A program made the translations under genes and the position numbers. 64,000 bases of DNA, from NCBI RefSeq assembly GCF_001698815.1, contig NZ_LGSI01000005.1, positions 114,689-178,688 on the forward strand. Direction: 5' to 3'. How positions within the stretch are numbered: position 1 is the stretch's first letter; each line of letters begins with the position of its first letter. Source of the DNA: Pseudomonas syringae. GTDB taxonomy: Bacteria > Pseudomonadota > Gammaproteobacteria > Pseudomonadales > Pseudomonadaceae. The notes beneath the pieces are model-generated. The model was not told the origin of the DNA, searched no databases, and worked only from the letters and a program-made list of their open reading frames with translations. Below are positions 47,422-59,606 of the stretch, in pieces.

Positions 47422-47513
47422 GTTGGAGCGAGGCTTGCCCGCGAAGAGGTCAGTACATCCAACAGATGTTTGGATGCCTGAAAGAAGCCTTCGCGGGCAA
47501 GCCTCGCTCCAAC
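47422..47513. repeat. REP pair after otnI
   Basis: GTTGGAGCGAGGCTTGCCCG and its complement, ending at 47513, are separated by about 48 nt, between convergent genes. Confidence 0.9.
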
Positions 47514-47533
47514 GAGCTGTATCCGGTGTTTTA

Positions 47534-47938
47534 TTACTCGTTAATCGCTTCTTCCTTGAACTGATCCTTCACGTACAGAATCTCGGTGCGGCCATGGGGC
47601 GCGGGCAATCCGTCTTCGCCCAGGTTGACGAACACCATCTTCTCCACCGTCAAAATGCTCTTGCGCGTGATTTTGTTGCGCACTTCGCAGGTCAGGGTGA
47701 TGGAGGTGCGGCCGAACTCGGTGGCGGTGATGCCCAGCTCAATGATGTCGCCCTGCCGCGAAGCGCTGACGAAGTTGATCTCGGAAATGTACTTGGTCAC
47801 CACACGCTGGTTGCCCAGTTGCACGATGGCGTAGATCGCCGCTTCTTCATCGATCCAGCGCAGCAGGCTGCCGCCGAACAAGGTGCCGTTTGGATTGAGG
47901 TCTTCGGGTTTAACCCACTTGCGGGTGTGGAAATTCAT
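47534..47938 (-). CDS. YciA-type acyl-CoA thioesterase
   Basis: This hotdog protein of 134 residues has NPNGTLFGGSLLRWIDEEAAIYA, the motif that places the catalytic Asp, and VEKMVFVNLGEDG. It belongs to the acyl-CoA hydrolase family related to YciA. The ATG at 47938 (MNFHTRKWVKPEDLN) gives the normal family length; the longer reading from 48034 has no match. The substrate is probably a short or medium acyl-CoA. Confidence 0.88.
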   Translation of the reverse strand: MNFHTRKWVKPEDLNPNGTLFGGSLLRWIDEEAAIYAIVQLGNQRVVTKYISEINFVSASRQGDIIELGITATEFGRTSITLTCEVRNKITRKSILTVEKMVFVNLGEDGLPAPHGRTEILYVKDQFKEEAINE

Positions 47939-48086
47939 GCTCACTCCTGACCGTTGTGCCGATTGATGCCGTCCATAATGGCAGACCCCGAGCTTCAGCT
48001 CTATTGACCATGGGCTATGACATCGATTGACCAAGCGCCATTTATTCGATGGAAAGCCTTGGGCTACGTCGTCAGCTTGGCTATAA

Positions 48087-49673
<1,587 letters not shown>

Positions 49674-49699
49674 TTGAGCAAGGCACGTCCGTTTCTCCT

Positions 49700-49830
49700 G
49701 TAGGAGCGGACTTGTCCGCGATCGAGCGCGCAGCGGTCGCAACCAGCTTCACCGGCAGTGGCTGACACTCCGGTGATCTTCAGTATCTGAAGGTCGTTCC
49801 GACCTTATCGCGAACAAGTTCGCTCCTACA
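49700..49830. repeat. REP pair between ahcY and metF
   Basis: GTAGGAGCGGACTTGTCCGC (49700) and GCGAACAAGTTCGCTCCTAC (to 49829) enclose about 90 nt. The right end touches the first possible metF codon, so the element forms most of the ahcY-metF spacer. Confidence 0.85.
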
Positions 49831-49845
49831 ATGAGATCGGCGTCC

Positions 49846-50691
49846 ATGTCCCTCGACCGTCGCTACAGCTTCGAATTCTTCCCGACGAAGACCGATGCTG
49901 GCCATGAAAAGCTGCTGAATGTTGCTCGTCAGCTAGCCAGCTACAACCCCGATTTTTTCTCCTGCACCTACGGTGCCGGTGGCTCGACCCGCGACCGCAC
50001 GATCAACACCGTGCTGCAGCTGGAGAGTGAAGTAAAGATTCCTGCGGCCCCGCATTTGTCCTGCGTTGGCGACAGCAAGGCCGATCTGCGCGCCCTGCTG
50101 ACCCAATACAAGGATGCCGGAATCAAACGCATCGTTGCCCTGCGCGGTGACTTGCCGTCCGGTATGGGCATGGCCAGCGGTGAGCTGCGCTACGCCAGCG
50201 ATCTGGTGTCGTTCATTCGTGAAGAAACCGGTAGCCACTTCCACATCGAAGTCGCCGCTTACCCGGAGATGCACCCGCAAGCGCGCAACTTCGAAGACGA
50301 TATCAAGAACTTCGTGCACAAGGCTCAGGCCGGTGCCGACAGCGCGATCACCCAGTATTTCTTCAACGCCGACAGCTATTTCTACTTCGTCGAGCGCGTG
50401 CGCAAACTGGGCGTGAACATTCCTGTCGTGCCGGGCATCATGCCGATCACCAACTACAGCAAGCTGGCGCGTTTTTCCGACGCTTGCGGTGCAGAAATCC
50501 CACGCTGGATCCGTAAACAGCTGGAAGCCTACGGCGACGACGTGCAAAGCATTCAGGCGTTCGGCGAGCAGGTCATCACGCAGATGTGTGAGCAGCTGTT
50601 ACAAGGCGGCGCACCCGGATTGCACTTCTACACCTTGAACCAGGCGGATCCTAGCCTTGCCATCTGGAATAACCTCAAGCTGCCGCGATAA
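49846..50691 (+). CDS. metF: 5,10-methylenetetrahydrofolate reductase
   Basis: This FAD enzyme of 281 residues is a TIM barrel starting MSLDRRYSFEFFPTKTDAGHEK, with catalytic and FAD contacts in CTYGAGGSTRDRT, LRGDLPSG and PVVPGIMPITNYSKL. It makes methyl-tetrahydrofolate for methionine synthesis. I chose the ATG at 49846 to give the normal family N-terminus; an ATG at 49831 is the last base pairs of a REP. The ribosome site is weak (GAG about 10 nt upstream). Confidence 0.93.
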   Translation: MSLDRRYSFEFFPTKTDAGHEKLLNVARQLASYNPDFFSCTYGAGGSTRDRTINTVLQLESEVKIPAAPHLSCVGDSKADLRALLTQYKDAGIKRIVALRGDLPSGMGMASGELRYASDLVSFIREETGSHFHIEVAAYPEMHPQARNFEDDIKNFVHKAQAGADSAITQYFFNADSYFYFVERVRKLGVNIPVVPGIMPITNYSKLARFSDACGAEIPRWIRKQLEAYGDDVQSIQAFGEQVITQMCEQLLQGGAPGLHFYTLNQADPSLAIWNNLKLPR

Positions 50692-50798
50692 ACGCGGGGT
50701 TTATTTGTAGAAGCGGGTCTGTCACATTCGGGCAACGTTCATCCGGTAGGTTTTCTTCACCCGAAGACCTGCCATTGCCCTGATAACGGTGTAGATTT

Positions 50799-51884
50799 TT
50801 GACTTCACGCATTACATTCACTTCGACCCCACAACTCGTCTATCTGGTCTTCGGCGCTCCGACCTATCATCAGGAAGCTGTCTTCAGCATCGCCAGCGCC
50901 TTGGCTGGCATGCGCAAGACGCCCGATCAAGCCCTCGACATCCAGGTCTTCAGCGACAACCCGAAGCCTTACGAAAATCTGCCGGTTCGCGTGCGTACGC
51001 TGGACGAACAGACCCGTAAAGCCTGGAGCGCCCCGCACGGTTATCACTTCCGCACCAAACACGTCGCGTTGCGCACCGTGCTGGAGGAATGCGAGCGCGC
51101 CTTGCTGATCGATACCGATACGTTCTTCCACGGTTCGCCGCTGGAGCTGTTCGAGCGGGTCAAACCCGGCACGTTGCTCTGCAATGCGTTCAACCTGCGC
51201 TACGGCATGTATCAGGAGTCCGAGCTGTACACCAAACTCGCGCCGATCCTCAAGGTGCGCGGGCTCGCAGATGACGACATGCCGCTCATAAACTCCGGTG
51301 TCATCGGCCTGGAACGCCAGGATGCAGATCTGCTGGACCAGTCGATTGCACTGATGGACGAGCTGTATCCGCTGGCAAAAGGTGCATACACCCTTGAAGA
51401 GTTCTGTCTCGGCGTGGCGGCGTATCGCAACAAAAACGTCAGTCAGTGCCCGGATCTGATCCACCATTATTGGAGTCGCAAGCAGCTGTTTCGCGCCAAG
51501 GTTCGTGCTTGGCTGTGCAAGCATGGCGACGATCCTACAAGCGAACACGCGCTGGATGACACACAGCAGGTCACCACTCGCCTGCCGCGACCTCCGAGCT
51601 GGCAACGCATGCTGTACAAGGGCGCAACCCTGGGTGTGCCGGCCCATCAGCGGCAGTTCGTGCGCGAAATCCTCTACGGCTGCTGCCAGCACAGCAATGA
51701 ATTCGACCGTGCCTGCGCGACGGTGTGGTGGGAAAAAGCGCAGGATAACGCCGAGCAACGCCTGAATCAGCCCCTGGAACCGCATCAGCTGGAACACTGG
51801 CTGAATCACTGGGTCGTGCGGCAGATTCTGGGGCGCCGACGCCGAGCCATCTACGAGCATTTGCTGCAACGCAAAGCCGGCTGA
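50799..51884 (+). CDS. Glycosyltransferase-like conserved protein
   Basis: This protein of 361 residues is conserved beside metF in Pseudomonas. The N-terminal half has a GT-A-like layout (PQLVYLVFGAPTYHQEAVFSI, then LLIDTDTFFHGSP with a DxD-like Asp pair, then MPLINSGVIGLERQDADL). The C-terminal 140 residues are helical, rich in Trp/Arg/Gln, with an unusual CCQH. It could transfer a sugar, but donor and acceptor are unknown. The only start in frame after the upstream stop is TTG at 50799. Confidence 0.72.
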   Translation: MTSRITFTSTPQLVYLVFGAPTYHQEAVFSIASALAGMRKTPDQALDIQVFSDNPKPYENLPVRVRTLDEQTRKAWSAPHGYHFRTKHVALRTVLEECERALLIDTDTFFHGSPLELFERVKPGTLLCNAFNLRYGMYQESELYTKLAPILKVRGLADDDMPLINSGVIGLERQDADLLDQSIALMDELYPLAKGAYTLEEFCLGVAAYRNKNVSQCPDLIHHYWSRKQLFRAKVRAWLCKHGDDPTSEHALDDTQQVTTRLPRPPSWQRMLYKGATLGVPAHQRQFVREILYGCCQHSNEFDRACATVWWEKAQDNAEQRLNQPLEPHQLEHWLNHWVVRQILGRRRRAIYEHLLQRKAG

Positions 51885-52253
51885 TTCTTGTCCGAAGCCG
51901 CGCGTGAACGCGGTCCTGACACCGTTGAGCAGCAGGAACGCGGCGCAGGGCGATTGCTCTGTTATACTGCGCGTTCCCGCCAGGCTTACGCCCGGATGCT
52001 CGGTCTTGCAGAAGGCACCTCGATCACGTCAGCAGCGCACTTCTTTTTCCCGCGCCCATGTCACGAGATGTACTAAAGACCAGCAGGACCGGACGGGATT
52101 GCGTCTTCCAGGATTCGAACGAAACGTCACCGAGCGGCGATCAGGCAACCAGCATGATCGGCGCCCGGACAGCTTCTGTTCAATTCGGACCGCCATTCGC
52201 GCCAGGCAAGATCATCCCTTTGAGCTAAAGCTCTAACCAGAACAGGATTACTC
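51885..52253 (+). promoter_or_regulatory. Long leader of rhlE
   Basis: No gene is seen in these 369 bases. A TATACT box lies at 51964 within GTTATACTGCGCG and would start a transcript with a 5' leader of about 280 nt. AGGA lies before the rhlE ATG. Long leaders are common for cold-regulated RNA helicases, but I see no named RNA motif. Confidence 0.4.
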
Positions 52254-54158
52254 ATGTCCTTTGCTTCCCTCGGTCTCTCCGAGGCTTTAGTCCGCGCCAT
52301 CGAGGCAGCTGGCTACACCGAGCCTACTCCGGTGCAACAGCGGGCAATTCCCGCCGTGTTGCAAGGTCGTGACCTGATGGTCGCGGCTCAGACAGGTACT
52401 GGTAAAACCGGCGGTTTCGCCCTTCCGATTCTGGAGCGGCTGTTTCCCGGTGGTCATCCGGACAAATCCCAGCGTCACGGCCCGCGCCAACCGCGCGTAC
52501 TGGTCCTGACCCCTACCCGCGAACTCGCCGCCCAGGTGCATGACAGCTTCAAGGTCTACGCCCGCGACTTGAAGTTCGTCAGCGCCTGCATCTTTGGCGG
52601 CGTCGGCACCAATCCACAGATCCAGGCCATGGCCAGAGGCGTTGACGTGCTGGTGGCCTGCCCTGGCCGTCTGCTCGATCTGGCCGGTTCAGGCAGTGTC
52701 GATCTGTCCCACGTTGAAATCCTCGTGCTCGATGAAGCCGACCGGATGCTCGACATGGGCTTCGTCCACGACGTGAAGAAAGTCCTCGCGCGCCTGCCTG
52801 CCAAGCGTCAGAACCTGCTGTTCTCGGCAACGTTCTCCAACGACATCACGGCTTTGGCCGGCAAGCTGCTGCACAACCCCGAGCGCATCGAAGTCACGCC
52901 GCCGAACACCACGGTCGAGCGTATCGAGCAACGGGTGTTCCGTCTGGCCTCGAACCACAAGCGTTCGCTGCTGGCGCACTTGATTACCGCTGGCGCCTGG
53001 GAACAGGTTCTGGTCTTCACTCGCACCAAGCACGGTGCCAACCGTCTGGCCGAATACCTGGACAAACACGGCCTCAGCGCTGTGGCAATCCACGGTAACA
53101 AGAGCCAGAACGCGCGCACCAAAGCCTTGGCCGACTTCAAGGCTGGCGACGTTCGCATCATGGTTGCTACCGATATCGCCGCGCGCGGCCTGGATATCGA
53201 CCAGTTGCCGCACGTGGTCAACTTCGAGCTGCCTAACGTCGACGAAGACTACGTGCACCGTATCGGCCGTACCGGCCGTGCGGGCCGCAGCGGCGAAGCG
53301 ATCTCGCTGGTTGCGCCGGACGAAGAAAAACTGCTGAAAAGCATCGAGCGCATGACCAAGCAGAAGCTTGCTGATGGCGACTTGATGGGTTTTGACATCA
53401 CTGCAGTCGAAGCCGAGAAGCCTGAAGTTCGCGAACGTCCGGACGTGCGTAACCCACGCAATCCGCGCGGCCCGCGTGGTGATGGTCCGAATGGCGGCGG
53501 TGGCGGTCGCAAGGACAAAGGCAAGGATAAGGGCAAGGAAAAGTCCACGACGGCTACTGCCGGCGAACGCCCGCCGCGTCCGGCCCGTGAGCAAAAGCCT
53601 CGCGAAGCGGGTCCGGCCCGTGAACAGCGTCAGCCGTCCACGCCCCGCGCAGCGCAGCCGCAGTCTGCCAATCGCGCTCCGGATGAGTTTCTGGATGACG
53701 AAGTGGATAACTTCGGCAACCGTGCTGACTACGTCAGTCCCTATCAGGGCAAAAACCAGGGTCGCGGTCGTCGTCCTGGTGCTCCGGCATCGGCTCCGGC
53801 AGCAACACCCGGCGCAGCACCTGCCGCACGTGGTCCACGCCCAAGTGGTCCACGTACCGGCGCTGGCGCAACCACCGGCACTCCGCCGGCCAAGCGTAAC
53901 GGTCCGCGCAGCGGCGCACCCCGTGACGGCCAGGCCCGTCGCGAGGAGCAACCCCGCAATCGCCGCCCGGCTCGTGATGACCAGCCAGCTCGCCAGGAAC
54001 CTGCAGTCACAGGTCCTCGCGACGGTCAGCCAGCACCGAAGATCATGCACAAAGAGTCGAAAAGCGATCGGTTCCCGTCCGCTGAACAGCTCGATCAATT
54101 GCCAAGCCGCCCACGCGGTGAAAAGCCGGCCTTGCTGACGCGCAACCGCGAAGGTTAA
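52254..54158 (+). CDS. rhlE: DEAD-box RNA helicase RhlE
   Basis: This helicase of 634 residues has all core motifs in about 1-380: Q motif ([11 protein letters not shown]), [49 protein letters not shown] and [11 protein letters not shown]. From about 385 to the end, a long Pro/Arg/Gly/Ala-rich tail of low complexity and high charge follows, predicted to be disordered and RNA-binding. It unwinds RNA duplexes for ribosome assembly or mRNA decay. Some pseudomonads have two RhlE paralogues that differ in this tail. A terminator follows the stop. Confidence 0.94.
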   Translation: MSFASLGLSEALVRAIEAAGYTEPTPVQQRAIPAVLQGRDLMVAAQTGTGKTGGFALPILERLFPGGHPDKSQRHGPRQPRVLVLTPTRELAAQVHDSFKVYARDLKFVSACIFGGVGTNPQIQAMARGVDVLVACPGRLLDLAGSGSVDLSHVEILVLDEADRMLDMGFVHDVKKVLARLPAKRQNLLFSATFSNDITALAGKLLHNPERIEVTPPNTTVERIEQRVFRLASNHKRSLLAHLITAGAWEQVLVFTRTKHGANRLAEYLDKHGLSAVAIHGNKSQNARTKALADFKAGDVRIMVATDIAARGLDIDQLPHVVNFELPNVDEDYVHRIGRTGRAGRSGEAISLVAPDEEKLLKSIERMTKQKLADGDLMGFDITAVEAEKPEVRERPDVRNPRNPRGPRGDGPNGGGGGRKDKGKDKGKEKSTTATAGERPPRPAREQKPREAGPAREQRQPSTPRAAQPQSANRAPDEFLDDEVDNFGNRADYVSPYQGKNQGRGRRPGAPASAPAATPGAAPAARGPRPSGPRTGAGATTGTPPAKRNGPRSGAPRDGQARREEQPRNRRPARDDQPARQEPAVTGPRDGQPAPKIMHKESKSDRFPSAEQLDQLPSRPRGEKPALLTRNREG

Positions 54159-54176
54159 GCAAAGCAGGCAGCAAAC

Positions 54177-54213
54177 AAAACGCCCCGGACTGGTTTCAGT
54201 TCGGGGCGTTTTT
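54177..54213 (+). terminator. Terminator after rhlE
   Basis: AAAACGCCCCG and CGGGGCGTTTTT form a strong stem with a T-run, 20 nt after the rhlE stop. Confidence 0.92.
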
Positions 54214-54253
54214 CGTTGGCGCTGCGACACACGACCCAGACAGCGAAACATCG

Positions 54254-54355
54254 GTAGGAGGGGACTTGTCCCCGAATGCGATTGGCCAGGAAAAGAGATA
54301 AGCCAGACGTTATCGTCGCCTGAGCTGACGTCTTCGGGGACAAGTCCCCTCCTAC
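54254..54355. repeat. REP pair overlapping a gene stop
   Basis: GTAGGAGGGGACTTGTCCCC and its complement to 54355 are about 60 nt apart. The right end supplies the TAG stop of the LysR gene (54352-54354). Confidence 0.88.
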
Positions 54356-55251
54356 ATTGGATTCCCCGCGTTGCGCGTCACCAGCTCCACAAACGCCTTG
54401 GCCATGGGCGACTGCTGGTCTTTGCGTTGCACCAACCAGACCGCACTGGTGGCGGCAGGGTCGAGCAGGGTTCGGTAGACCACGCCATCGATGCGCATGC
54501 GGCGGTATGAGGCGGGCAGCACAGTGACGCCCAGACCTGCCGCAACCAGGCCGATGATGGTCATGGCTTCGCCCGCTTCCTGGGTGATCAGCGGGCTGAA
54601 ACCTGCGGCCCGTGCCAGGTCGAGCAGTTGGGCGTATAAACCGCTGCCATAGGAACGCGGGAAGAACACAAATGGCTCGGCAGCCAGTTCTGCCAGATGC
54701 AGGCCGTTTTCGCTGCCTTGGGCCAACGGATGATCGGCGCGAATGATCGCCACTAAGGGCTCATGCATCAGCTCGACGGCAATCAACGACTCGGGCAACG
54801 GCAGCGGGCGCATGATGCCGACTTGCATGGACTCATCTTCAAGCCCCGCCGCGACTTCCTTGCTGCTCATTTCCTGCAATGCGAGATGGACTGCCGGGAA
54901 GGCCTGGCGAAAAGCAAAGATCGCCTGCGGGATGCTCGACGTGAACGGCGCCGAAGCCGTAAAGCCGATTTTCAGTTCACCCAGCTCGCCCAGTTGCGCA
55001 CGCCGCGCGACGTCGGCGGCCTTGTCCACCTGCGCCAGCACCAGACGCGCTTCGTCAAGGAACAGACGCCCCGCTTCACTGAGTTCAACGCGCCGGTTGG
55101 TACGGTCGAACAATCGCGCGCCCAACTCCAGTTCCAGCGCCTGAATCTGCTGACTCAACGGCGGTTGCGAGATCCCCAGCAATTGCGCGGCGCGACCGAA
55201 ATGCAGCTCTTCGGCGACGGCGATGAAGTAGCGCAAATGGCGTAATTCCAT
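54352..55251 (-). CDS. LysR-family regulator, YnfL-like
   Basis: This regulator of 299 residues has an N-terminal helix-turn-helix (ELRHLRYFIAVAEELHFGRAAQLLGIS) and the periplasmic-binding-like effector domain (about 90-295). It is divergent from an MFS gene, and both resemble E. coli YnfL and YnfM, so it likely controls that transporter. Its stop codon lies inside a REP end, so the C-terminus may have been changed by repeat insertion. Confidence 0.9.
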   Translation of the reverse strand: MELRHLRYFIAVAEELHFGRAAQLLGISQPPLSQQIQALELELGARLFDRTNRRVELSEAGRLFLDEARLVLAQVDKAADVARRAQLGELGELKIGFTASAPFTSSIPQAIFAFRQAFPAVHLALQEMSSKEVAAGLEDESMQVGIMRPLPLPESLIAVELMHEPLVAIIRADHPLAQGSENGLHLAELAAEPFVFFPRSYGSGLYAQLLDLARAAGFSPLITQEAGEAMTIIGLVAAGLGVTVLPASYRRMRIDGVVYRTLLDPAATSAVWLVQRKDQQSPMAKAFVELVTRNAGNPM

Positions 55252-55299
55252 GAGCCTTCCATTAGGTCGTTTTAGATATCAAACAGGTCGAACAATATA

Positions 55300-55327
55300 T
55301 TGGAAAGAATCATTAGCGAGCTATATT
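55300..55327 (+). promoter_or_regulatory. Promoter of the MFS gene
   Basis: TTGGAA (55300-55305) and TATATT (55322-55327) are separated by 16 bp and fit a sigma70 promoter. An ATAT pair (about 55276 and 55295) lies just upstream, as LysR operators often do. The ATG at 55300 lies inside the -35 box, which argues against it as a start codon. Confidence 0.55.
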
Positions 55328-55368
55328 CTTTTTCATCATCGCCTGCCCAATCGTTTCCGAGGTCCATT

Positions 55369-56637
55369 GTGAATCCTGCTGTTGCCCCATCCGACACTGC
55401 GTCCACACCTATCCAAGCGGCCATTCCGCTGGGCGACGCCTACATCGAAAAAGACACGCCGATGTTCATGCGTACGGTGCTGGCCTTGTTCTCCGGCGGT
55501 TTCGCGACCTTCGCGCTGCTGTACTGCGTGCAACCGATGATGCCGGTATTGTCCCGCGAGTTTTCCATCAATGCCGCGCAGAGCAGCCTGATCCTCTCTG
55601 TTTCGACGGCGATGCTCGCCCTTGGCCTGCTGATCACCGGACCGATTTCCGACCGACTCGGGCGCAAGCCAGTGATGGTCCTGTCGCTGTTTTCCGCAGC
55701 GATCTTCACCCTGGCCAGCGGCATGGTGCCGAGCTGGGAAGGCGTGCTGATTACCCGGGCGCTGGTGGGTTTGTCCCTGAGCGGGCTGGCAGCGGTGGCG
55801 ATGACCTACCTCAGCGAAGAGATTCACCCCAATCACATTGGCCTGGCGATGGGCCTGTATATCGGCGGCAATGCCATCGGTGGCATGAGCGGTCGAGTGA
55901 TTACCGGCGTGCTGATCGATTACGTCAGCTGGCACGCGGCGATCATGGTAGTTGGCGGGCTGGCGTTGATTGCGGCGGCGGTGTTCTGGAGGATCCTTCC
56001 TGAGTCGCGCAATTTCCGTGCGCGCTCACTGCATCCGCGCAGCCTGCTGGAAGGTTTTGTCGTGCAGTTTCGCGACGCCGGCCTGCCGCTGCTGTTTCTT
56101 GAAGCTTTCCTGCTGATGGGCAGCTTCGTGACCATGTTCAACTACATCGGCTATCGCCTGCTGGCTGAGCCGTATCACCTGAGCCAGGCCGTGGTCGGGT
56201 TGTTTTCGGTGGTGTACCTGTCAGGGATATACAGCTCGGCGAAAATCGGCTCATTGGCGGACAAGCTGGGCCGTCGCCAGGTGTTATGGGCGGTGATCGT
56301 GATGATGCTGGTCGGCGTCAGCCTGACCATGTTCACCCCGCTGCCGGTGGTGATTGTCGGCGTGCTGCTGTTCACATTCGGCTTCTTCGGCGCGCATTCG
56401 GTGGCCAGCAGCTGGATCGGCCGCCGCGCGATCACCGCCAAGGGCCAGGCATCATCGCTGTACCTGTTCAGTTATTACGTAGGATCGAGCGTCGCCGGGA
56501 CCGGCGGAGGCGTGTTCTGGCATTACGCGGGCTGGAACGGTATCGGCCTGTTCATCGGCGCGCTGCTGCTGGTGGCCCTGGCCGTGGCATTGCGCCTGGC
56601 CAAGTTACCGCCGTTGGTGGTGAAAGCGCAGATATAA
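55369..56637 (+). CDS. MFS transporter, YnfM-like
   Basis: This transporter of 422 residues has twelve membrane helices, and the MFS motifs include GPISDRLGRKPVM and a second-half repeat ADKLGRRQV. The sequence is close to YnfM (RTVLALFSGGFATFALLYCV, ALVGLSLSGLAAVAMTYLSEE, NAIGGMSGRVITGVLID). The substrate is unknown. I chose GTG at 55369 because GAGG lies 7 nt upstream and a promoter covers the upstream ATG. It pairs with the divergent LysR gene. Confidence 0.88.
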   Translation: MNPAVAPSDTASTPIQAAIPLGDAYIEKDTPMFMRTVLALFSGGFATFALLYCVQPMMPVLSREFSINAAQSSLILSVSTAMLALGLLITGPISDRLGRKPVMVLSLFSAAIFTLASGMVPSWEGVLITRALVGLSLSGLAAVAMTYLSEEIHPNHIGLAMGLYIGGNAIGGMSGRVITGVLIDYVSWHAAIMVVGGLALIAAAVFWRILPESRNFRARSLHPRSLLEGFVVQFRDAGLPLLFLEAFLLMGSFVTMFNYIGYRLLAEPYHLSQAVVGLFSVVYLSGIYSSAKIGSLADKLGRRQVLWAVIVMMLVGVSLTMFTPLPVVIVGVLLFTFGFFGAHSVASSWIGRRAITAKGQASSLYLFSYYVGSSVAGTGGGVFWHYAGWNGIGLFIGALLLVALAVALRLAKLPPLVVKAQI

Positions 56638-56650
56638 CGAAGCGAACCCG

Positions 56651-56767
56651 GTAGGAGGGGGCTTGTCCCCGAATGCATTGGCTCCCCGAATCCAATGGCT
56701 CAGACACCGCAATATCCAAAGATACCGCCGCCGGTGCAAACGCCTTCGGGGACAAGTCCCCTCCTAC
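56651..56767. repeat. REP pair between the MFS gene and hemE
   Basis: GTAGGAGGGGGCTTGTCCCC and its complement to 56767 are about 75 nt apart, between convergent genes. Confidence 0.88.
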
Positions 56768-56785
56768 CGGCCTCTGCGGAGGGTA

Positions 56786-57850
56786 TCAGCCGTGATACTG
56801 CGCCGACAGCTCGTGCACTGCTTCAATGAACGCGCCAGCACGGGCTGGATCGACTTCCGGGGTGATGCCGTGGCCCAGGTTGAAAACGTGACCGTTGCCG
56901 CTGCCGTAGCTTTCAAGGATGCGTGACACTTCGGCACGGATCGCTTGCGGGCTGGCGTACAGCACGGACGGATCCATGTTGCCCTGCAGCGCGACTTTGC
57001 CACCCACGCGACGGCGGGCGTCGCCGATGTTGGTGGTCCAGTCCAGCCCCAGCGCATCGGCGCCGGTGTCAGCCATGCTTTCCAGCCACTGACCACCGCC
57101 CTTGGTGAACAGGATTACCGGCACTTTGCGGCCGTCGTTCTCGCGGATCAGACCGTTGACGATCTTCTGCATGTAAGCCAGCGAGAACTCCTGATACGCC
57201 GCATCGGAGAGACTGCCACCCCAGCTGTCGAAAATCTGTACAGCCTGCGCGCCAGCCAGAATCTGGCCGTTGAGGTACGAGGTCACCGACTGCGCCAGCT
57301 TGTCCAGCAACAGGTGCATGGCCTGGGGATTTTCGTAGAGCATGGCTTTGGACTTGCGATGGTCTTTCGACGAGCCGCCTTCGACCATGTACGTGGCGAG
57401 CGTCCACGGGCTGCCGGAAAAACCGATCAAAGGTACACGGCCGTTAAGCTCGCGGCGGATGGTGCTGACTGCATCCATCACGTAACCGAGGTCTTTTTGT
57501 GGGTCGGGGATCGGCAAGGCTTCGATTTCAGCCAGGGTGTTGACGGTTTTCTTGAAGCGCGGACCTTCGCCGGTCTCGAAATACAGACCCAGGCCCATGG
57601 CATCAGGGATGGTCAGGATGTCGGAAAACAGAATCGCGGCATCCAGCGGATAGCGATCCAGCGGCTGCAGAGTGACTTCGCAAGCGAACTCCGGGTTCAT
57701 GCACAGGCTCATGAAATCGCCGGCTTTGGCGCGGCTGGCGCGGTATTCAGGCAAGTAGCGGCCGGCCTGGCGCATCATCCAGACAGGCGTAACATCTACG
57801 GGTTGCTTGAGCAGGGCACGAAGGAAACGGTCGTTCTTCAAGGCAGTCAT
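56786..57850 (-). CDS. hemE: Uroporphyrinogen decarboxylase
   Basis: This enzyme of 354 residues has the substrate motif [33 protein letters not shown] and the C-terminal PAFVEAVHELS-like end ([16 protein letters not shown]). It removes four carboxyl groups from uroporphyrinogen III to make coproporphyrinogen III in haem synthesis. It lies downstream of gltD on the same strand, with a terminator between them, so it likely has its own promoter. Confidence 0.96.
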   Translation of the reverse strand: MTALKNDRFLRALLKQPVDVTPVWMMRQAGRYLPEYRASRAKAGDFMSLCMNPEFACEVTLQPLDRYPLDAAILFSDILTIPDAMGLGLYFETGEGPRFKKTVNTLAEIEALPIPDPQKDLGYVMDAVSTIRRELNGRVPLIGFSGSPWTLATYMVEGGSSKDHRKSKAMLYENPQAMHLLLDKLAQSVTSYLNGQILAGAQAVQIFDSWGGSLSDAAYQEFSLAYMQKIVNGLIRENDGRKVPVILFTKGGGQWLESMADTGADALGLDWTTNIGDARRRVGGKVALQGNMDPSVLYASPQAIRAEVSRILESYGSGNGHVFNLGHGITPEVDPARAGAFIEAVHELSAQYHG

Positions 57851-57897
57851 GTCGGCATCCGCAAAAAAAGTGCGGGCATTTTCTCAGACACGGACGC

Positions 57898-57925
57898 AAA
57901 AGGCACGGCAAGAGCCGTGCCTTTT
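57898..57925 (-). terminator. Terminator between gltD and hemE
   Basis: AAAAGGCACGGC and GCCGTGCCTTTT form a perfect stem with a 4-nt loop, between hemE and the gltBD operon. Confidence 0.85.
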
Positions 57926-57971
57926 ATCTATCGTGGCGATTTGTCGCATAAGAACAGCAAACACTTCACCC

Positions 57972-58058
57972 GTTGGAGCGAGGTTTGCCCGCGAAGAATT
58001 TAACACGGTGTGTCTGATACTCCGCGTCAACCGATTCGCGGGCAAGCCTCGCTCCCAC
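57972..58058. repeat. REP pair after gltD
   Basis: GTTGGAGCGAGGTTTGCCCG (one base changed from GGCTTG) pairs with CGGGCAAGCCTCGCTCCCAC ending at 58058, 14 nt before the gltD stop. Confidence 0.88.
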
Positions 58059-58071
58059 AGGTTGTGAGCCG

Positions 58072-59526
<1,455 letters not shown>

Positions 59527-59562
59527 TCAAGCTGCAAGAAATCAAATTCTGTTCACCCCACG

Positions 59563-59596
59563 GAGCTGCAAGCTTGTCACTGAAAGCTTGCAGCTC
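59563..59596. repeat. Perfect 13-bp hairpin between gltB and gltD
   Basis: GAGCTGCAAGCTT (59563-59575) and AAGCTTGCAGCTC (59584-59596) are exact complements with an 8-nt loop. It lies between gltB and gltD, ending 10 nt before the gltB stop, and could change the ratio of the two messages. Confidence 0.75.
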
Positions 59597-59606
59597 GTGG
59601 CTGCTT

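Noticed and set aside
52119..52140. tRNA T-arm-like GTTCGAATCCT on the minus strand in the rhlE leader
   Set aside because: No acceptor stem, D-arm or anticodon arm can be placed around it; chance match.
52689..54251. 520-codon minus-strand ORF opposite rhlE
   Set aside because: Covers the GC-rich rhlE tail and its terminator; composition is Thr/Arg/Ala low complexity.
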